A stretch of 19,707 nt of DNA from Desulfatitalea sp. (GTDB taxonomy: Bacteria; Desulfobacterota; Desulfobacteria; Desulfobacterales; Desulfosarcinaceae), in assembly GCA_018224505.1 (NCBI GenBank), contig JAGTVD010000172.1, positions 1-19,707 of the forward strand, read 5' to 3'. The position numbers were made by a program, and so were the translations under genes. Positions 7,814 through 15,755 of this stretch are shown here, in pieces. Under the pieces are notes generated by a model that worked only from the letters and a program-made list of their open reading frames with translations, was not told where the DNA came from and did not search any database. The stretch's first letter is position 1; each line of letters begins with the position of its first letter.

Positions 7814-8845
7814 TCAGGCGGTCAAAAGGTCCGCCATGCGCAGGGCCATCACGTCTAAAGTTAATCGCAAGTGGCCGTTGGCCACGATGTCTTTGTGGGC
7901 CTTTTCAACTGTCTCCCAAAGGGCCAGCAGCCGGCGGTCATCCAGGCCGGCACGGGCGGCGCCCAGCACATCCGCCCGATCCTTGTTGATGATGTGGCGC
8001 GGCTCATAGGGCCAGATGCACAGATCCCGGATCCATGTTTTGAGTATCTCCAGGCGCGGCTCGATGAGCGCCTTGGCCTGGGACAGGTCGGCGGCATAGG
8101 CCAGCGCCAGGGTGGTGGCGCCGGCTCCGACGCCTCGGGGGCGATCCAGCCCGATGGCACCGACGACCCAGTCGCGCTGTTCGCTCCATTGCGCATCCGC
8201 CAAGGCCAGGGCCTTGGTGTAACTGCCGCCGGCGGCTTCGGCAATGGTGGCCGCCCGCTGGGGCGCCATTGAGCGGGTTTGGACCAGCAACCCGGCCAGG
8301 ATGTCGGCGCCGAGCGGGGCGAAGCGCAGGTGCCGGCAGCGCGATACGATGGTCGGCAGCAAATCGCTGCGTTGCCGCGCGGTGAGGATGAGAATCGTGT
8401 CGGCCGGCGGCTCTTCGAGCATCTTGAGCAAGGCGTTGCCCGCTTCGGGGTTCAGCGCATGGGCATCGGCGACGATCACCACCCGCCGCCGGGCGCTGAA
8501 TGGTTTCATGGTCAGGGTTGCCAGCAACTGCCGGATCTGATCGATGCGCAGGATCCCCTTCCGGGGTGCCACATGCAGGATGTCCGGATGCACCCCGTCA
8601 GCGATCTGGCGGCAAACGGCACATTGCCCGCAGGGTCCCGCGGGTAGGTCCAGCACCTCAGCGCTGCCGGTTTGGCCATGAGCGCCGCAGTTGAGTGCCA
8701 TGGCAAAGCGGAGCGCGGTGGTGCGTTTTCCCACCCCTTCGATGCCGGTAAACAGCAGTGCGTGGGGCACTGCCGCCTGGCTCAAAAAGCGCCGCAGCAC
8801 CTGCAAGGGCTGGGGTTGCCCCATGATGGCGTCAAATCCTTGCAC
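7814..8845 (-). CDS. holB: DNA polymerase III delta' subunit (clamp-loader ATPase family)
   Basis: HolB is the delta' subunit of the clamp loader that places the sliding clamp on primed DNA. From the GTG start at 8845 it is 343 residues: FDAIMGQ at 4-10, a Walker-A-like GIEGVGKRT at 34-42, zinc-module cysteines 53, 72, 75 and 78, and LLKMLEEPP followed by a sensor-1-like segment. I prefer 8845 because GAGAAGG lies about 6 bases upstream and the protein then begins just before the family's typical FDxIxGQ. A longer frame opens at a GTG at 8896 and adds 17 Arg-rich residues, but it has no visible ribosome site. The C-terminal third is less conserved, as usual for delta'. ricT follows 24 bp downstream. 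Confidence 0.9.
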   Translation of the reverse strand: MQGFDAIMGQPQPLQVLRRFLSQAAVPHALLFTGIEGVGKRTTALRFAMALNCGAHGQTGSAEVLDLPAGPCGQCAVCRQIADGVHPDILHVAPRKGILRIDQIRQLLATLTMKPFSARRRVVIVADAHALNPEAGNALLKMLEEPPADTILILTARQRSDLLPTIVSRCRHLRFAPLGADILAGLLVQTRSMAPQRAATIAEAAGGSYTKALALADAQWSEQRDWVVGAIGLDRPRGVGAGATTLALAYAADLSQAKALIEPRLEILKTWIRDLCIWPYEPRHIINKDRADVLGAARAGLDDRRLLALWETVEKAHKDIVANGHLRLTLDVMALRMADLLTA

Positions 8846-8946
8846 GGCCGGCCTTCTCGATCCTCGAAACGATGTGCGGCGCCTGGTCACCGTCACGCTT
8901 TGACCAGGTTGGGTCAGCCGGCATCGGCCGCCCGACCTCCGCCCAT

Positions 8947-9222
8947 CTACGCATCGACACGATCTTTAAGCTCTTTACCCGACTTGAAAAAGGGGAGTTT
9001 CTTGGGCCGGATGGTCACTTTTTCTCCGGTTTTGGGATTGCGTCCCACATAGCTTTTATACTTTTTGACATAAAAGCTGCACAATCCCCTGATTTCCACC
9101 CGCTGCCCCCGGGCCATGGCTTCCGTCATGCTGTCGAAGAAGATCTGAACCACTTTGGCAGCTTCTGTTTTGGATATCCCTGCTTCGTTTTTCAACGCAG
9201 AGATCAACTCGAGTTTATTCAT
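8947..9222 (-). CDS. HU/IHF-family histone-like DNA-binding protein
   Basis: This 91-residue protein is a standard HU/IHF subunit. It has an N-terminal helical dimerisation region (MNKLELISAL...), the beta-arm segment GRNPKTGEKVTI at about 60-71 with the DNA-intercalating Pro63, and the closing helix KSGKELKDRV. It bends and compacts DNA. The C-terminal PFFKSGKELKDRV leans towards IHF-alpha or the delta-proteobacterial HU/IHF hybrids, but I cannot separate HU from IHF by eye. The start at 9222 is favoured over the in-frame upstream ATG at 9261, because GGAGG lies just before 9222 and the upstream residues overlap the promoter region. It is transcribed from its own strong promoter and precedes holB. 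Confidence 0.95.
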   Translation of the reverse strand: MNKLELISALKNEAGISKTEAAKVVQIFFDSMTEAMARGQRVEIRGLCSFYVKKYKSYVGRNPKTGEKVTIRPKKLPFFKSGKELKDRVDA

Positions 9223-9267
9223 GGGGCCTCCTTCCGCCAACGGCGATGCAATCTGCTTCAAATTTTC

Positions 9268-9296
9268 TATATAAACAGAACTTAATAAAAAGTCAA
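9268..9296 (-). promoter_or_regulatory. Sigma70-type promoter for the HU/IHF gene
   Basis: On the minus strand, TTGACT (9296-9291) and TATATA (9273-9268) are separated by exactly 17 bases, with an AT-rich spacer in otherwise GC-rich DNA. Predicted transcription starts near 9261, leaving a short leader before the ATG at 9222. This is the best consensus match in the window, as expected for an abundant nucleoid protein. Confidence 0.7.
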
Positions 9297-9393
9297 TGAG
9301 TTATCAAGCGGGTATCAGGATGTGGTCAAAATCGATAGAAACCTTCCGCAGGCATCCGGGTTTGGATTTCAGGATTTGGTGTCCATCCCGTGC

Positions 9394-9939
9394 TCAACGG
9401 TGCCGGGGTCCCGGAGAGGACAGATCGGGTACCGGCTCCACATCCCCGGCATCCACCTCCGCGGCGGCAAATTGGCCCAGGGCCTCGATGAATACCACGA
9501 CCCGGTCCGATCCCCGGTAACGGTCGAAGATGCCGATCACGCCGGCAAAGGGGCCATTGATCACCAGGACCCGCTGGCCCTTGGAAAAAAGCGTGCCGGT
9601 GGAGATGGGGCCTTCCACCGTCACCATGATGCGCAGCGACTGCACCGTCTCTTCCTGGACGGAAATGGGCCCTTGTTTGTCGCCCACCAGCTTGACCGCG
9701 CCCACGGTTTTCAAGATGTCCAGATGGCGGGTGGGATGCAGGTCGCTCCTGACGAACAGGTAGCCCGGAAACAGGGGGACCCGGATCATTTTTTTGCGGT
9801 CCTTGCGCCGGCTGGCAACGGTGATCCTGGGCAGGAATACCTCGATGGCCTTCTTTTGCAGGCCTTCGCTGACCACGTTTTCAAAGCGGCTGCGGGTATG
9901 CAGCACATACCACGCCGGTGTCAGGGTATCAAACGACAT
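9394..9939 (-). CDS. NusG-family transcription antiterminator (RfaH/UpxY-like)
   Basis: From the ATG at 9939 this is 181 residues. It has a NusG N-terminal domain at about 9-106 (AWYVLHTRSRFE and the core VPLFPGYLFVR) and a C-terminal KOW motif at about 117-145 (FSKGQRVLVINGPFAGVIGIFDRY). Such proteins bind RNA polymerase and reduce pausing or termination. The sequence resembles specialised paralogues (RfaH, UpxY, LoaP) more than housekeeping NusG: it is not beside secE or ribosomal protein genes, and it has the basic SRRKDRKK stretch. The paralogues usually control polysaccharide or secondary-metabolite operons, but none is visible here; the nearest envelope gene is lptD, 108 bp upstream. 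The frame extends upstream to 10011, but that part does not resemble the family. Confidence 0.85.
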   Translation of the reverse strand: MSFDTLTPAWYVLHTRSRFENVVSEGLQKKAIEVFLPRITVASRRKDRKKMIRVPLFPGYLFVRSDLHPTRHLDILKTVGAVKLVGDKQGPISVQEETVQSLRIMVTVEGPISTGTLFSKGQRVLVINGPFAGVIGIFDRYRGSDRVVVFIEALGQFAAAEVDAGDVEPVPDLSSPGPRHR

Positions 9940-9982
9940 AGTCACCTGGCTGTTGGATTGTTTTAGATCAACTGGCCGTTGC

Positions 9983-10011
9983 CATAGATCTGAAAAGACG
10001 ACGAATGTCAA
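9983..10011 (-). promoter_or_regulatory. Possible promoter for the NusG-like gene
   Basis: A perfect -35 TTGACA on the minus strand (10011-10006) lies 17 bases from a weak -10, TCTATG (9988-9983), within the lptD-nusG-like gap. The poor -10 makes this tentative; readthrough from lptD is equally possible. Confidence 0.3.
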
Positions 10012-10047
10012 ACCTTTTTGGTTGGGGCCGCAACCGATCCGGACCCT

Positions 10048-12312
10048 CTAATTCCCAATTCCGCCCAATCCCGCCAAATGGATCATGAACCCGATGCTCT
10101 GGTTGCCGGGTTCGTCCCTGTAATCGAGGTCGATCCGCCAGCACTGGGCCTGGTAGGAGATGCCCACGCCGGTTTCGATGCGTTTGCGGGTTTCGAGGTT
10201 GCGCTCGTATTTGCCGCGCAGCTGCCAGCGGTGGTTCACCTGCCAGATGGCCACGGCGTCGACGGTCTGCAGGCTGCGCGTCGTGTCGGTGTCGCGGGTG
10301 AAGCGATAGTCGGCACGCAGCTGGTCGCCCCGCAGGTTTTGCAATAGAACCCCCGCGTTGTAAGCGTAAAACTCACCGTCATAGGGCGACCAGAGGGCAT
10401 CGGCCAGCACCCTGCCATAGCGGCCGGGGGTGATCTCCAATTCCGCCAGGATCGGTGAAAAGGGTCGCGGGTGGTTCTGTTTGTACAGATCGATATCAAA
10501 GCTCTCTTCCAGCTTGAGTCGCATAAAGGGCGTGTAGCTGAATTCAGGTCCCCGCACCGCTCCATCGGCGCCGGGCAGTCGGGGGGCGCGGGCGATGAGG
10601 GTGTTGGTCAGTGAATAGGTGATGCGGTTGAGGGGGGCGATACGATCCGTATCGTCGAACAGGGGCAGATCCGTCTGGCCCTCGTCGGGAATGTACTCAT
10701 AGACGATCCGTGGTTTGAGACCGTGTTTGACGCGGTCGTGGCCGGCGCTGTCAATCCGGTAAACACGGAAGAAATCGGTGCTGGCATCCAGTTTCAGATC
10801 GTACAGGGGGCGATAATGGTTCTTGCGGTCGTCGGGTTCGTTGTCCGCGTAATGATCGACATGCCAGGCGGTCTGGCGAAATCCGGCGGAGGGTTCCACG
10901 AAGATGCTGTCGAATAAACGCATGGGATAGTAGGCCCGCGGGTAGAGATCGGCCCGGTGGCCGCGGGTGCCGGTTTCACGGTAAAAGTAGGTGTAGCTGG
11001 AGAGCAGATCGAAATAGAAGGGCGATCCGGCGATGCGTTTTTTGGTGCCGTCAAGGGTGACCTGGGGCAGTTGCTGCAAGGTGGTGTCGGTGTCGCTCTG
11101 GCGCCGCTGGATGATGTCGTCGTACCAGCGCAAGTCGGTGTTGAAGGTGTAGCCGGTCCAGATGCGGTTGATATTGAGCTGGTTGACGCGCACCGGATCG
11201 TTGTAGTCATCCAGGTCGCGTCCGAAGGTTTCCCGAAAATATTGGCGGGTTTTTTGGAAGCCCCCGTATCCGCTTTCAAACGTTTTCAAATAGTCCTGGT
11301 CGCTGACCACATCCAGATCGACCCTTGCCATGAGCTCCCCTGGCAAGGGTTGGTCGAGCTTGGCGCGGAACCAGTAGCGGTCCTGGTTGGTCCGCAGGTA
11401 CCGATCGTCGCCGTAGCCCCACCGTTTGGTATTGTCGCCCTCGCCGTCATCGATCCGGCGATCGTTGAATCCATCGAACATGAGCGTGCCTTTGGCGGTA
11501 TCGCTGGCCGTGTAGCGAAATTCGGCGCCCAGGCGGGTGCCCCGCTCGGTCAGGTGGTCCACGAAAAAGGTGGCGTCGGTGCTGTCGCTGATGGCCCAGT
11601 ACAGCGGTTGGAGGTAGCGCACGCCAAGGCGGTCCGAGTGTCCCGCTTCCGGTGTCAGCAGCCCGGTCTGGCGGCGGCTTTTGACCGGAAAGAACATGTA
11701 GGGGGAATAGATCAGGGGCATTTTTTTGGCCCACAAGGCGGCGTGTTTGACGTGGCCGTAGCCCTCTATGGTCACCCGCACTTCCTTGCCGGTCAGGCGC
11801 CAGTCCGGGTCGGGACCGTCGCAGGTGGTCGCGCTGGCGTCCGTGATGTGATAGGTATCGGCACCGGTCTTGCGGATCTGTTTGCCGGTGATGTGAAAGT
11901 GGTTGGCGGACAGAAATAGGTGGCCGTTGGTGATGGTGCCGGTTTCGTCATCCAGGTGCAACTGCAGCGCGTCGCCGGTCAGCGTATCGGCGCCTTGCAG
12001 CAGCCGCACGCGTCCTTCGGCCCACGCCAGGCGGCTTTTCTGGTCAAGCCGCACGCGATCGGCGGTCAGGGTGCTTTGATCCCGCGCAATGGTGACATTG
12101 CCTTCCGCCAAATAGGTGTCGGCCTGCTGGTCGTAGGCGATGCGGTCGGCACTGATTTCCCAGGGGCCATCGCCGGCGGCCGGGTCGGGGCGTTGCTGTG
12201 CGGCCAGCCAGGGGGGGGCGGCGAACCCGCTCATCAGGAGCGCCAAGGTCCAGCACAGGATGGGGATGGGGAATCGCCCCAGGCGTCTGCCTTGTCTCTG
12301 CGGTTGCCACAT
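10048..12312 (-). CDS. lptD: LPS-assembly protein LptD
   Basis: LptD is the outer-membrane barrel that, with LptE, inserts LPS into the outer leaflet. From the ATG at 12312 it is 754 residues. A basic n-region and hydrophobic signal sequence (about 1-38, ending near AAPPWLAAQQ) precede an OstA/LptA-like jellyroll at about 50-150 (ISADRIAYDQQADTYLAEG...). The LptD core and a strand-rich barrel follow to the C-terminus. The only cysteines after the signal are Cys164 and Cys724, positions comparable to the essential N-to-C domain disulfide of E. coli LptD, so a single disulfide is likely. A GTG at 12363 just after a GGAGG is an alternative start that would lengthen the n-region; the open frame beyond that overlaps the surE promoter. 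It is transcribed divergently from surE. Confidence 0.93.
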   Translation of the reverse strand: MWQPQRQGRRLGRFPIPILCWTLALLMSGFAAPPWLAAQQRPDPAAGDGPWEISADRIAYDQQADTYLAEGNVTIARDQSTLTADRVRLDQKSRLAWAEGRVRLLQGADTLTGDALQLHLDDETGTITNGHLFLSANHFHITGKQIRKTGADTYHITDASATTCDGPDPDWRLTGKEVRVTIEGYGHVKHAALWAKKMPLIYSPYMFFPVKSRRQTGLLTPEAGHSDRLGVRYLQPLYWAISDSTDATFFVDHLTERGTRLGAEFRYTASDTAKGTLMFDGFNDRRIDDGEGDNTKRWGYGDDRYLRTNQDRYWFRAKLDQPLPGELMARVDLDVVSDQDYLKTFESGYGGFQKTRQYFRETFGRDLDDYNDPVRVNQLNINRIWTGYTFNTDLRWYDDIIQRRQSDTDTTLQQLPQVTLDGTKKRIAGSPFYFDLLSSYTYFYRETGTRGHRADLYPRAYYPMRLFDSIFVEPSAGFRQTAWHVDHYADNEPDDRKNHYRPLYDLKLDASTDFFRVYRIDSAGHDRVKHGLKPRIVYEYIPDEGQTDLPLFDDTDRIAPLNRITYSLTNTLIARAPRLPGADGAVRGPEFSYTPFMRLKLEESFDIDLYKQNHPRPFSPILAELEITPGRYGRVLADALWSPYDGEFYAYNAGVLLQNLRGDQLRADYRFTRDTDTTRSLQTVDAVAIWQVNHRWQLRGKYERNLETRKRIETGVGISYQAQCWRIDLDYRDEPGNQSIGFMIHLAGLGGIGN

Positions 12313-12363
12313 GCCGTGTCGGATACTCCATGCGTTTGCCCGGGAAGGGGGCGGTGAATCCAC

Positions 12364-12392
12364 TTGCCTCCGGTGAAATTTTTCTTTATAGA
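12364..12392 (+). promoter_or_regulatory. Promoter for surE
   Basis: TTGCCT (12364-12369) and TATAGA (12387-12392) are spaced by 17 bases and sit about 36 bases upstream of the surE ATG. It is a fair sigma70 match, embedded in an AT-rich patch shared with the divergent lptD promoter. Confidence 0.5.
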
Positions 12393-12414
12393 ACCAGAAG
12401 CATAGAAAAATCAA
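12385..12414 (-). promoter_or_regulatory. Promoter for lptD, overlapping the surE promoter
   Basis: On the minus strand, TTGATT (12414-12409) is followed after 18 bases by TATAAA (12390-12385). The -10 shares bases with the surE -10 on the other strand, so RNA polymerase cannot occupy both at once. Predicted lptD start is near 12378. Confidence 0.5.
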
Positions 12415-12427
12415 TATGGGATGGAAC

Positions 12428-13186
12428 ATGCTTATCCTGCTGACCAATGACGATGGCATTCACGCCCCTGGATTGTGGGCCATGTACCAGCGTCTCAACG
12501 CCCATCACCAGGTGGTGGTGGTGGCGCCCGAGCGCGAACGAAGTGCCGTGGGACATGGCATCACCCTGCACAAGCCGCTGCGGGCCTATCAGGTGGTCCT
12601 GGGCGACGGCCGGCAGGGGTGGTCGGTCAACGGCACCCCGGCCGATTGCGTCAAGCTAGCCATGGTGGAACTGCTGGACCAGCCGCCGGACCTGGTGGTG
12701 TCCGGCATCAACCCGGGGGCCAACGTGGGCGTCAACCTCAACTATTCCGGAACCGTGGCGGCAGCCAAGGAGGCGGCTTTGTACGGGGTGCCGGCCCTGG
12801 CGGTCTCGCTGCAGAGTGCCGACGATCCCCCCTATGACGATGCGGCGCGGTTTGTCGCCCGACTGGTGTCCCGGGTGCATGGCATGGGGTTGCCAAAGGG
12901 GGTCTTCCTCAACATCAATCTGCCCAATCTCGCCTTGGAGCGGATTGCGGGGGTGCGCGTCGCGCGCCAGGGATGTGATCTGTACGACGAGTATTTCGAA
13001 AAACGGCAGGACCCGCGGAACCGTGTCTACTACTGGCAGGGCTTTGAATCCAAACCCGATCATGAGGGTGATACCGATGGGGCCCTGCTCGGCCGTGACT
13101 TTATCACCATTACGCCCGTGCGCTGTGACATGACCGACTACGAACTGCTGGCGACTCTGGAAAAGTGGGATTTTTCCAGGGATTAG
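12428..13186 (+). CDS. surE: 5'/3'-nucleotidase SurE
   Basis: SurE is a metal-dependent phosphatase that removes phosphate from nucleoside monophosphates and helps stationary-phase survival. From the ATG at 12428 the protein has 252 residues and begins MLILLTNDDGIHAPGL, the family's metal-binding start (Asp8, Asp9). APERERSAVGHGITL, SVNGTPADCVKLA and SGINPGANVGVNLNYSGTVAAAKEA are the other signature blocks, so the active site is complete. The start at 12416 would add four residues not seen in the family. In many proteobacteria surE is near pcm or nlpD; here it leads a plus-strand run of genes facing away from lptD. Confidence 0.96.
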   Translation: MLILLTNDDGIHAPGLWAMYQRLNAHHQVVVVAPERERSAVGHGITLHKPLRAYQVVLGDGRQGWSVNGTPADCVKLAMVELLDQPPDLVVSGINPGANVGVNLNYSGTVAAAKEAALYGVPALAVSLQSADDPPYDDAARFVARLVSRVHGMGLPKGVFLNINLPNLALERIAGVRVARQGCDLYDEYFEKRQDPRNRVYYWQGFESKPDHEGDTDGALLGRDFITITPVRCDMTDYELLATLEKWDFSRD

Positions 13187-13275
13187 CCGCATCCGGAAAT
13201 GTCGGGTGAACCACATGGCTCAATTTTCACATGCCAAGTGAACGCGTTGCGGCGATTGGATGGGGGGCTATGGCA

Positions 13276-14010
13276 ATGCAACAGGATCATGAACGGCATC
13301 CGTTGCCAGGGGGGGGATCAGTGGCGACCATCCTGGTGGCCGAGGATGACCGCATCAGCAGCCAGTTCATTCAGGCCATGCTTGTCGATGCCGGGCACGC
13401 GGTGCACGCGGTGACCGATGGGCGCCAGTGCGTGGATGTGGCCGGCGCGTTGAAGCCCGATGTGATCCTGCTTGACGTGGTGATGCCCCGAATGGACGGT
13501 ATCCAGGCCTGTCGGCACTTGAAGGCCGATGAGGCGCTGCGGCAAATACCGGTGATATTTGTCACGGGCAGCACCGATGACGAGACCTTGCAGGCCGCCT
13601 TCGAAGCCGGCGGCAGCGATTATGTCCGCAAACCGGTGGGCCGGGTTGAACTGCTGGCCCGGGTGGGCAGTGCCCTGACCCAGCGCCGGGCGATTCAAAA
13701 GCTCAAGGAGGAGGAGAAGCTCAAGGGGGTGCTGGAAACCGCCGGCGGCATCTGTCACGAGCTCAATCAGCCGCTGCAGTATGTACTGGGGGTGGTTCAG
13801 GTGCTGATGATGGATCTGGCGCCGGATGATCTGGCCTATATCCAACTCAATGCCATTCGCGGGCGGGTGGAAGAGATGGGGGAGATCACCCGCAAACTGT
13901 CTGAAATCACTTGCCTGCGCACGCGTAAATATGTCGGCAATACCGATATCATCGATTTGAGCCAATCCATTTTCCTTTCGCGCAAAGGATCGGAGAATCC
14001 CGAGGAATAA
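13276..14010 (+). CDS. Receiver domain plus histidine-phosphoacceptor (DHp) protein lacking the kinase ATPase domain
   Basis: From the ATG at 13276 it has 244 residues. The N-terminal half is a response-regulator receiver: acidic pair in VAEDD, phosphoacceptor Asp67 in ILLDVVMPRMDG, Thr97 in FVTGST and Lys119 in YVRKPVG. A coiled-coil-like linker (IQKLKEEEKLKGVLE) leads to a histidine-kinase DHp helix with His161 in GGICHELNQPLQ. The protein then ends about 80 residues later with no N, G1 or G2 boxes, so there is no ATP-binding domain. It could relay phosphate as an acceptor, work with a separate kinase, or act as a decoy. The start is uncertain: an upstream ATG at 13231 and a GTG at 13321 are in frame. 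A run of six G about 8 bases upstream favours 13276. No DNA-binding output domain is present. Confidence 0.85.
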   Translation: MQQDHERHPLPGGGSVATILVAEDDRISSQFIQAMLVDAGHAVHAVTDGRQCVDVAGALKPDVILLDVVMPRMDGIQACRHLKADEALRQIPVIFVTGSTDDETLQAAFEAGGSDYVRKPVGRVELLARVGSALTQRRAIQKLKEEEKLKGVLETAGGICHELNQPLQYVLGVVQVLMMDLAPDDLAYIQLNAIRGRVEEMGEITRKLSEITCLRTRKYVGNTDIIDLSQSIFLSRKGSENPEE

Positions 14011-14025
14011 AGGGCGACACAGACC

Positions 14026-15042
14026 ATGACCCATGCAAAAAAGCGGTTCATTGCCGATATCGCCGCCAATGAGACCGTGGCGGATATTTTTGTGCTGGCC
14101 GAAAAGAACCTGGCCAAAAAACGGGACGGCAATCCTTTTCTGACCCTCGTGCTGGCCGATAAGAGCGGTCAGATCCGGGCGGTGGTGTGGGACGATGTCG
14201 AGCGGGCGGCGGCCGCGGCGGCGGCGGGGGATTTCGTTCGCGTGCAGGCCACTGCCAGTGAATATCGCGGTTCCGTGCAGCTGGTGGTCCAAGCGATCAC
14301 CGCCGTGCCCGCCGACGCGGTGACACCGGCGGACTATCTGCCGGTCACCAGCCGCGATGTGGCCCAGATGTTCGCCCGCTTGCGCGCCGTGACCGACACG
14401 TTTCAAAATCCCATGCTCAAAGCGCTGATGGATGCGTTCTGGGCCGACGAGGCGTTTGTGCGCCGGTTCAAGACAGCGCCGGCGGCCAAAAAGATGCATC
14501 ATGCCTATCTGGGCGGACTGCTGGAGCACACCCTGTCCATGGTGCTGCTGGCCGACAGGATTGCCGGCCATTACGGCGGGGTGGACCGCGACCTGCTTCT
14601 GACGGGCGCCGTGTTGCACGATATCGGCAAGGTAAGGGAATTTGCTTATACCCACCTGATCGATTATACCGACGAAGGGCGCTTGCTCAGTCACATCGTC
14701 ATCGGTGTGCAGATGGTGGAAGCCAAGATCCAGACCATCGCGGGGTTTCCCGAAACCCTGGCCATGCTGGTCAAGCACCTGGTCGTCAGTCATCACGGGG
14801 TGCGGGAGTTCGGCTCCCCCGAACCGCCCAAAACCATCGAAGCGGTGCTGCTCAACCATGTGGACGAAATCGACGCCCGCATCAACGCCATCCGCGAGTT
14901 CATGGGCGCCGAAGCGTCCGGATCCAACTGGACCGGATACCACCGCCTGCTCGAACGCCATTTTTATAAACCCGGCGTCGAGCAGGGCGATAAGGGCGAT
15001 AATGTCGATCAAAATGAGAAGAATCCAAACGCAACACTTTAA
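14026..15042 (+). CDS. OB-fold/HD-domain 3'-5' exoribonuclease, YhaM-like
   Basis: This 338-residue protein has an N-terminal OB-fold nucleic-acid-binding domain (about 15-95, including FLTLVLADKSGQIRAVVWDD) and a C-terminal HD phosphohydrolase domain. The metal residues are visible as His168 (GLLEHTLSM), His198-Asp199 (AVLHDIGKVREF), a later His in LLSHIVIG, and His256-His257 (HLVVSHHG) with Asp280 (NHVDEIDA). This arrangement is that of YhaM/CBF1, a 3'-5' exonuclease acting on RNA and single-stranded DNA in Firmicutes; function in this group is inferred. An alanine tract (about 61-67) lies in the OB domain and is encoded by a GCG/GCC run near 14205-14226. It starts 15 bp after the receiver gene and ends 23 bp before tmk. 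Confidence 0.85.
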   Translation: MTHAKKRFIADIAANETVADIFVLAEKNLAKKRDGNPFLTLVLADKSGQIRAVVWDDVERAAAAAAAGDFVRVQATASEYRGSVQLVVQAITAVPADAVTPADYLPVTSRDVAQMFARLRAVTDTFQNPMLKALMDAFWADEAFVRRFKTAPAAKKMHHAYLGGLLEHTLSMVLLADRIAGHYGGVDRDLLLTGAVLHDIGKVREFAYTHLIDYTDEGRLLSHIVIGVQMVEAKIQTIAGFPETLAMLVKHLVVSHHGVREFGSPEPPKTIEAVLLNHVDEIDARINAIREFMGAEASGSNWTGYHRLLERHFYKPGVEQGDKGDNVDQNEKNPNATL

Positions 15043-15065
15043 CCCTTGAAATGATCTTTTAATCC

Positions 15066-15713
15066 ATGTTCATCACACTCGAAGGCATCGAAGGGGCGGG
15101 CAAGACCACGCAGCTCCAGAACATCATTGCATATCTGGGTCGCAGAGGCTATGAGTGCGTGACCACGCGGGAGCCGGGCGGGACGGCCATCGGGGCCCAA
15201 ATCCGCGCTATTTTGCTGGACCCGGGCAATCATGCGCTGGATGCGACGGCCGAATTGCTGTTGTATGTGGCCGATCGGGTGCAGCACGTGCGCACCGTGA
15301 TCCAACCCCATCTGGCGGCTGGTCGGGTGGTGCTTTGTGATCGCTTTTTCGATGCCACTCTGGTTTACCAGGGCTATGCCCGGGGGGTGGACCAGGGGTT
15401 GATCCGGGAGTTGCACCGGCTGGTGTGTGATGACTTGCGGCCGGATGCCACCTTGCTGTTCGATCTGGATCCCGCCGTCGGGTTGGCCCGGGCGTGGCGG
15501 CAGGTGCATAGCGGTGGGCGCACCGACGCCGAAACCCGGTTCGAACAGGAAAAATTGGCGTTTCACCAACGGGTGCGCGCCGGTTACCTCGACATGGCGC
15601 GATTGGAACCCCGGCGTTATTGGGTGATCGATGCCGGTGAGGATGCCCGGACCGTGGCCCGCACTGTTGAAACCATACTCGCGTCGCTGCTGCCCGCGAC
15701 GGTGGACCCCTGA
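15066..15713 (+). CDS. tmk: Thymidylate kinase
   Basis: Tmk phosphorylates dTMP to dTDP for DNA synthesis. The 215-residue protein has the P-loop GIEGAGKTT at 7-15, the TREPGGT substrate loop at 34-40, Asp92-Arg93 in VVLCDRFFDATLVYQGYARG, and a C-terminal LID with arginines near GGRTDAETRFE. Length and motifs are normal. In many bacteria tmk directly precedes holB; here holB is on the opposite strand about 6 kb away, so the cluster has been split. The ribosome site is weak (the upstream bases are AT-rich). Confidence 0.95.
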   Translation: MFITLEGIEGAGKTTQLQNIIAYLGRRGYECVTTREPGGTAIGAQIRAILLDPGNHALDATAELLLYVADRVQHVRTVIQPHLAAGRVVLCDRFFDATLVYQGYARGVDQGLIRELHRLVCDDLRPDATLLFDLDPAVGLARAWRQVHSGGRTDAETRFEQEKLAFHQRVRAGYLDMARLEPRRYWVIDAGEDARTVARTVETILASLLPATVDP

Positions 15714-15755
15714 TGCGGCATTCCGCGGTCCGCCGCCGGTCCGCCGTGAACGACC

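Noticed and set aside
10020..10035. GGTTG/CAACC hairpin after lptD considered as a terminator
   Set aside because: The stem is only 5 bp, and in the lptD direction it is followed by A residues, not T, so it is not an intrinsic terminator.
14203..14232. GCG/GCC-rich run considered as a microsatellite
   Set aside because: It encodes a short alanine tract in the OB domain of the HD nuclease, mixes GCG and GCC codons, and is ordinary for GC-rich DNA.
13318..15012. A 564-codon minus-strand frame spanning the receiver and HD nuclease genes
   Set aside because: It is antisense to two genes with clear catalytic motifs, and its own composition is low-complexity His/Gly/Gln.
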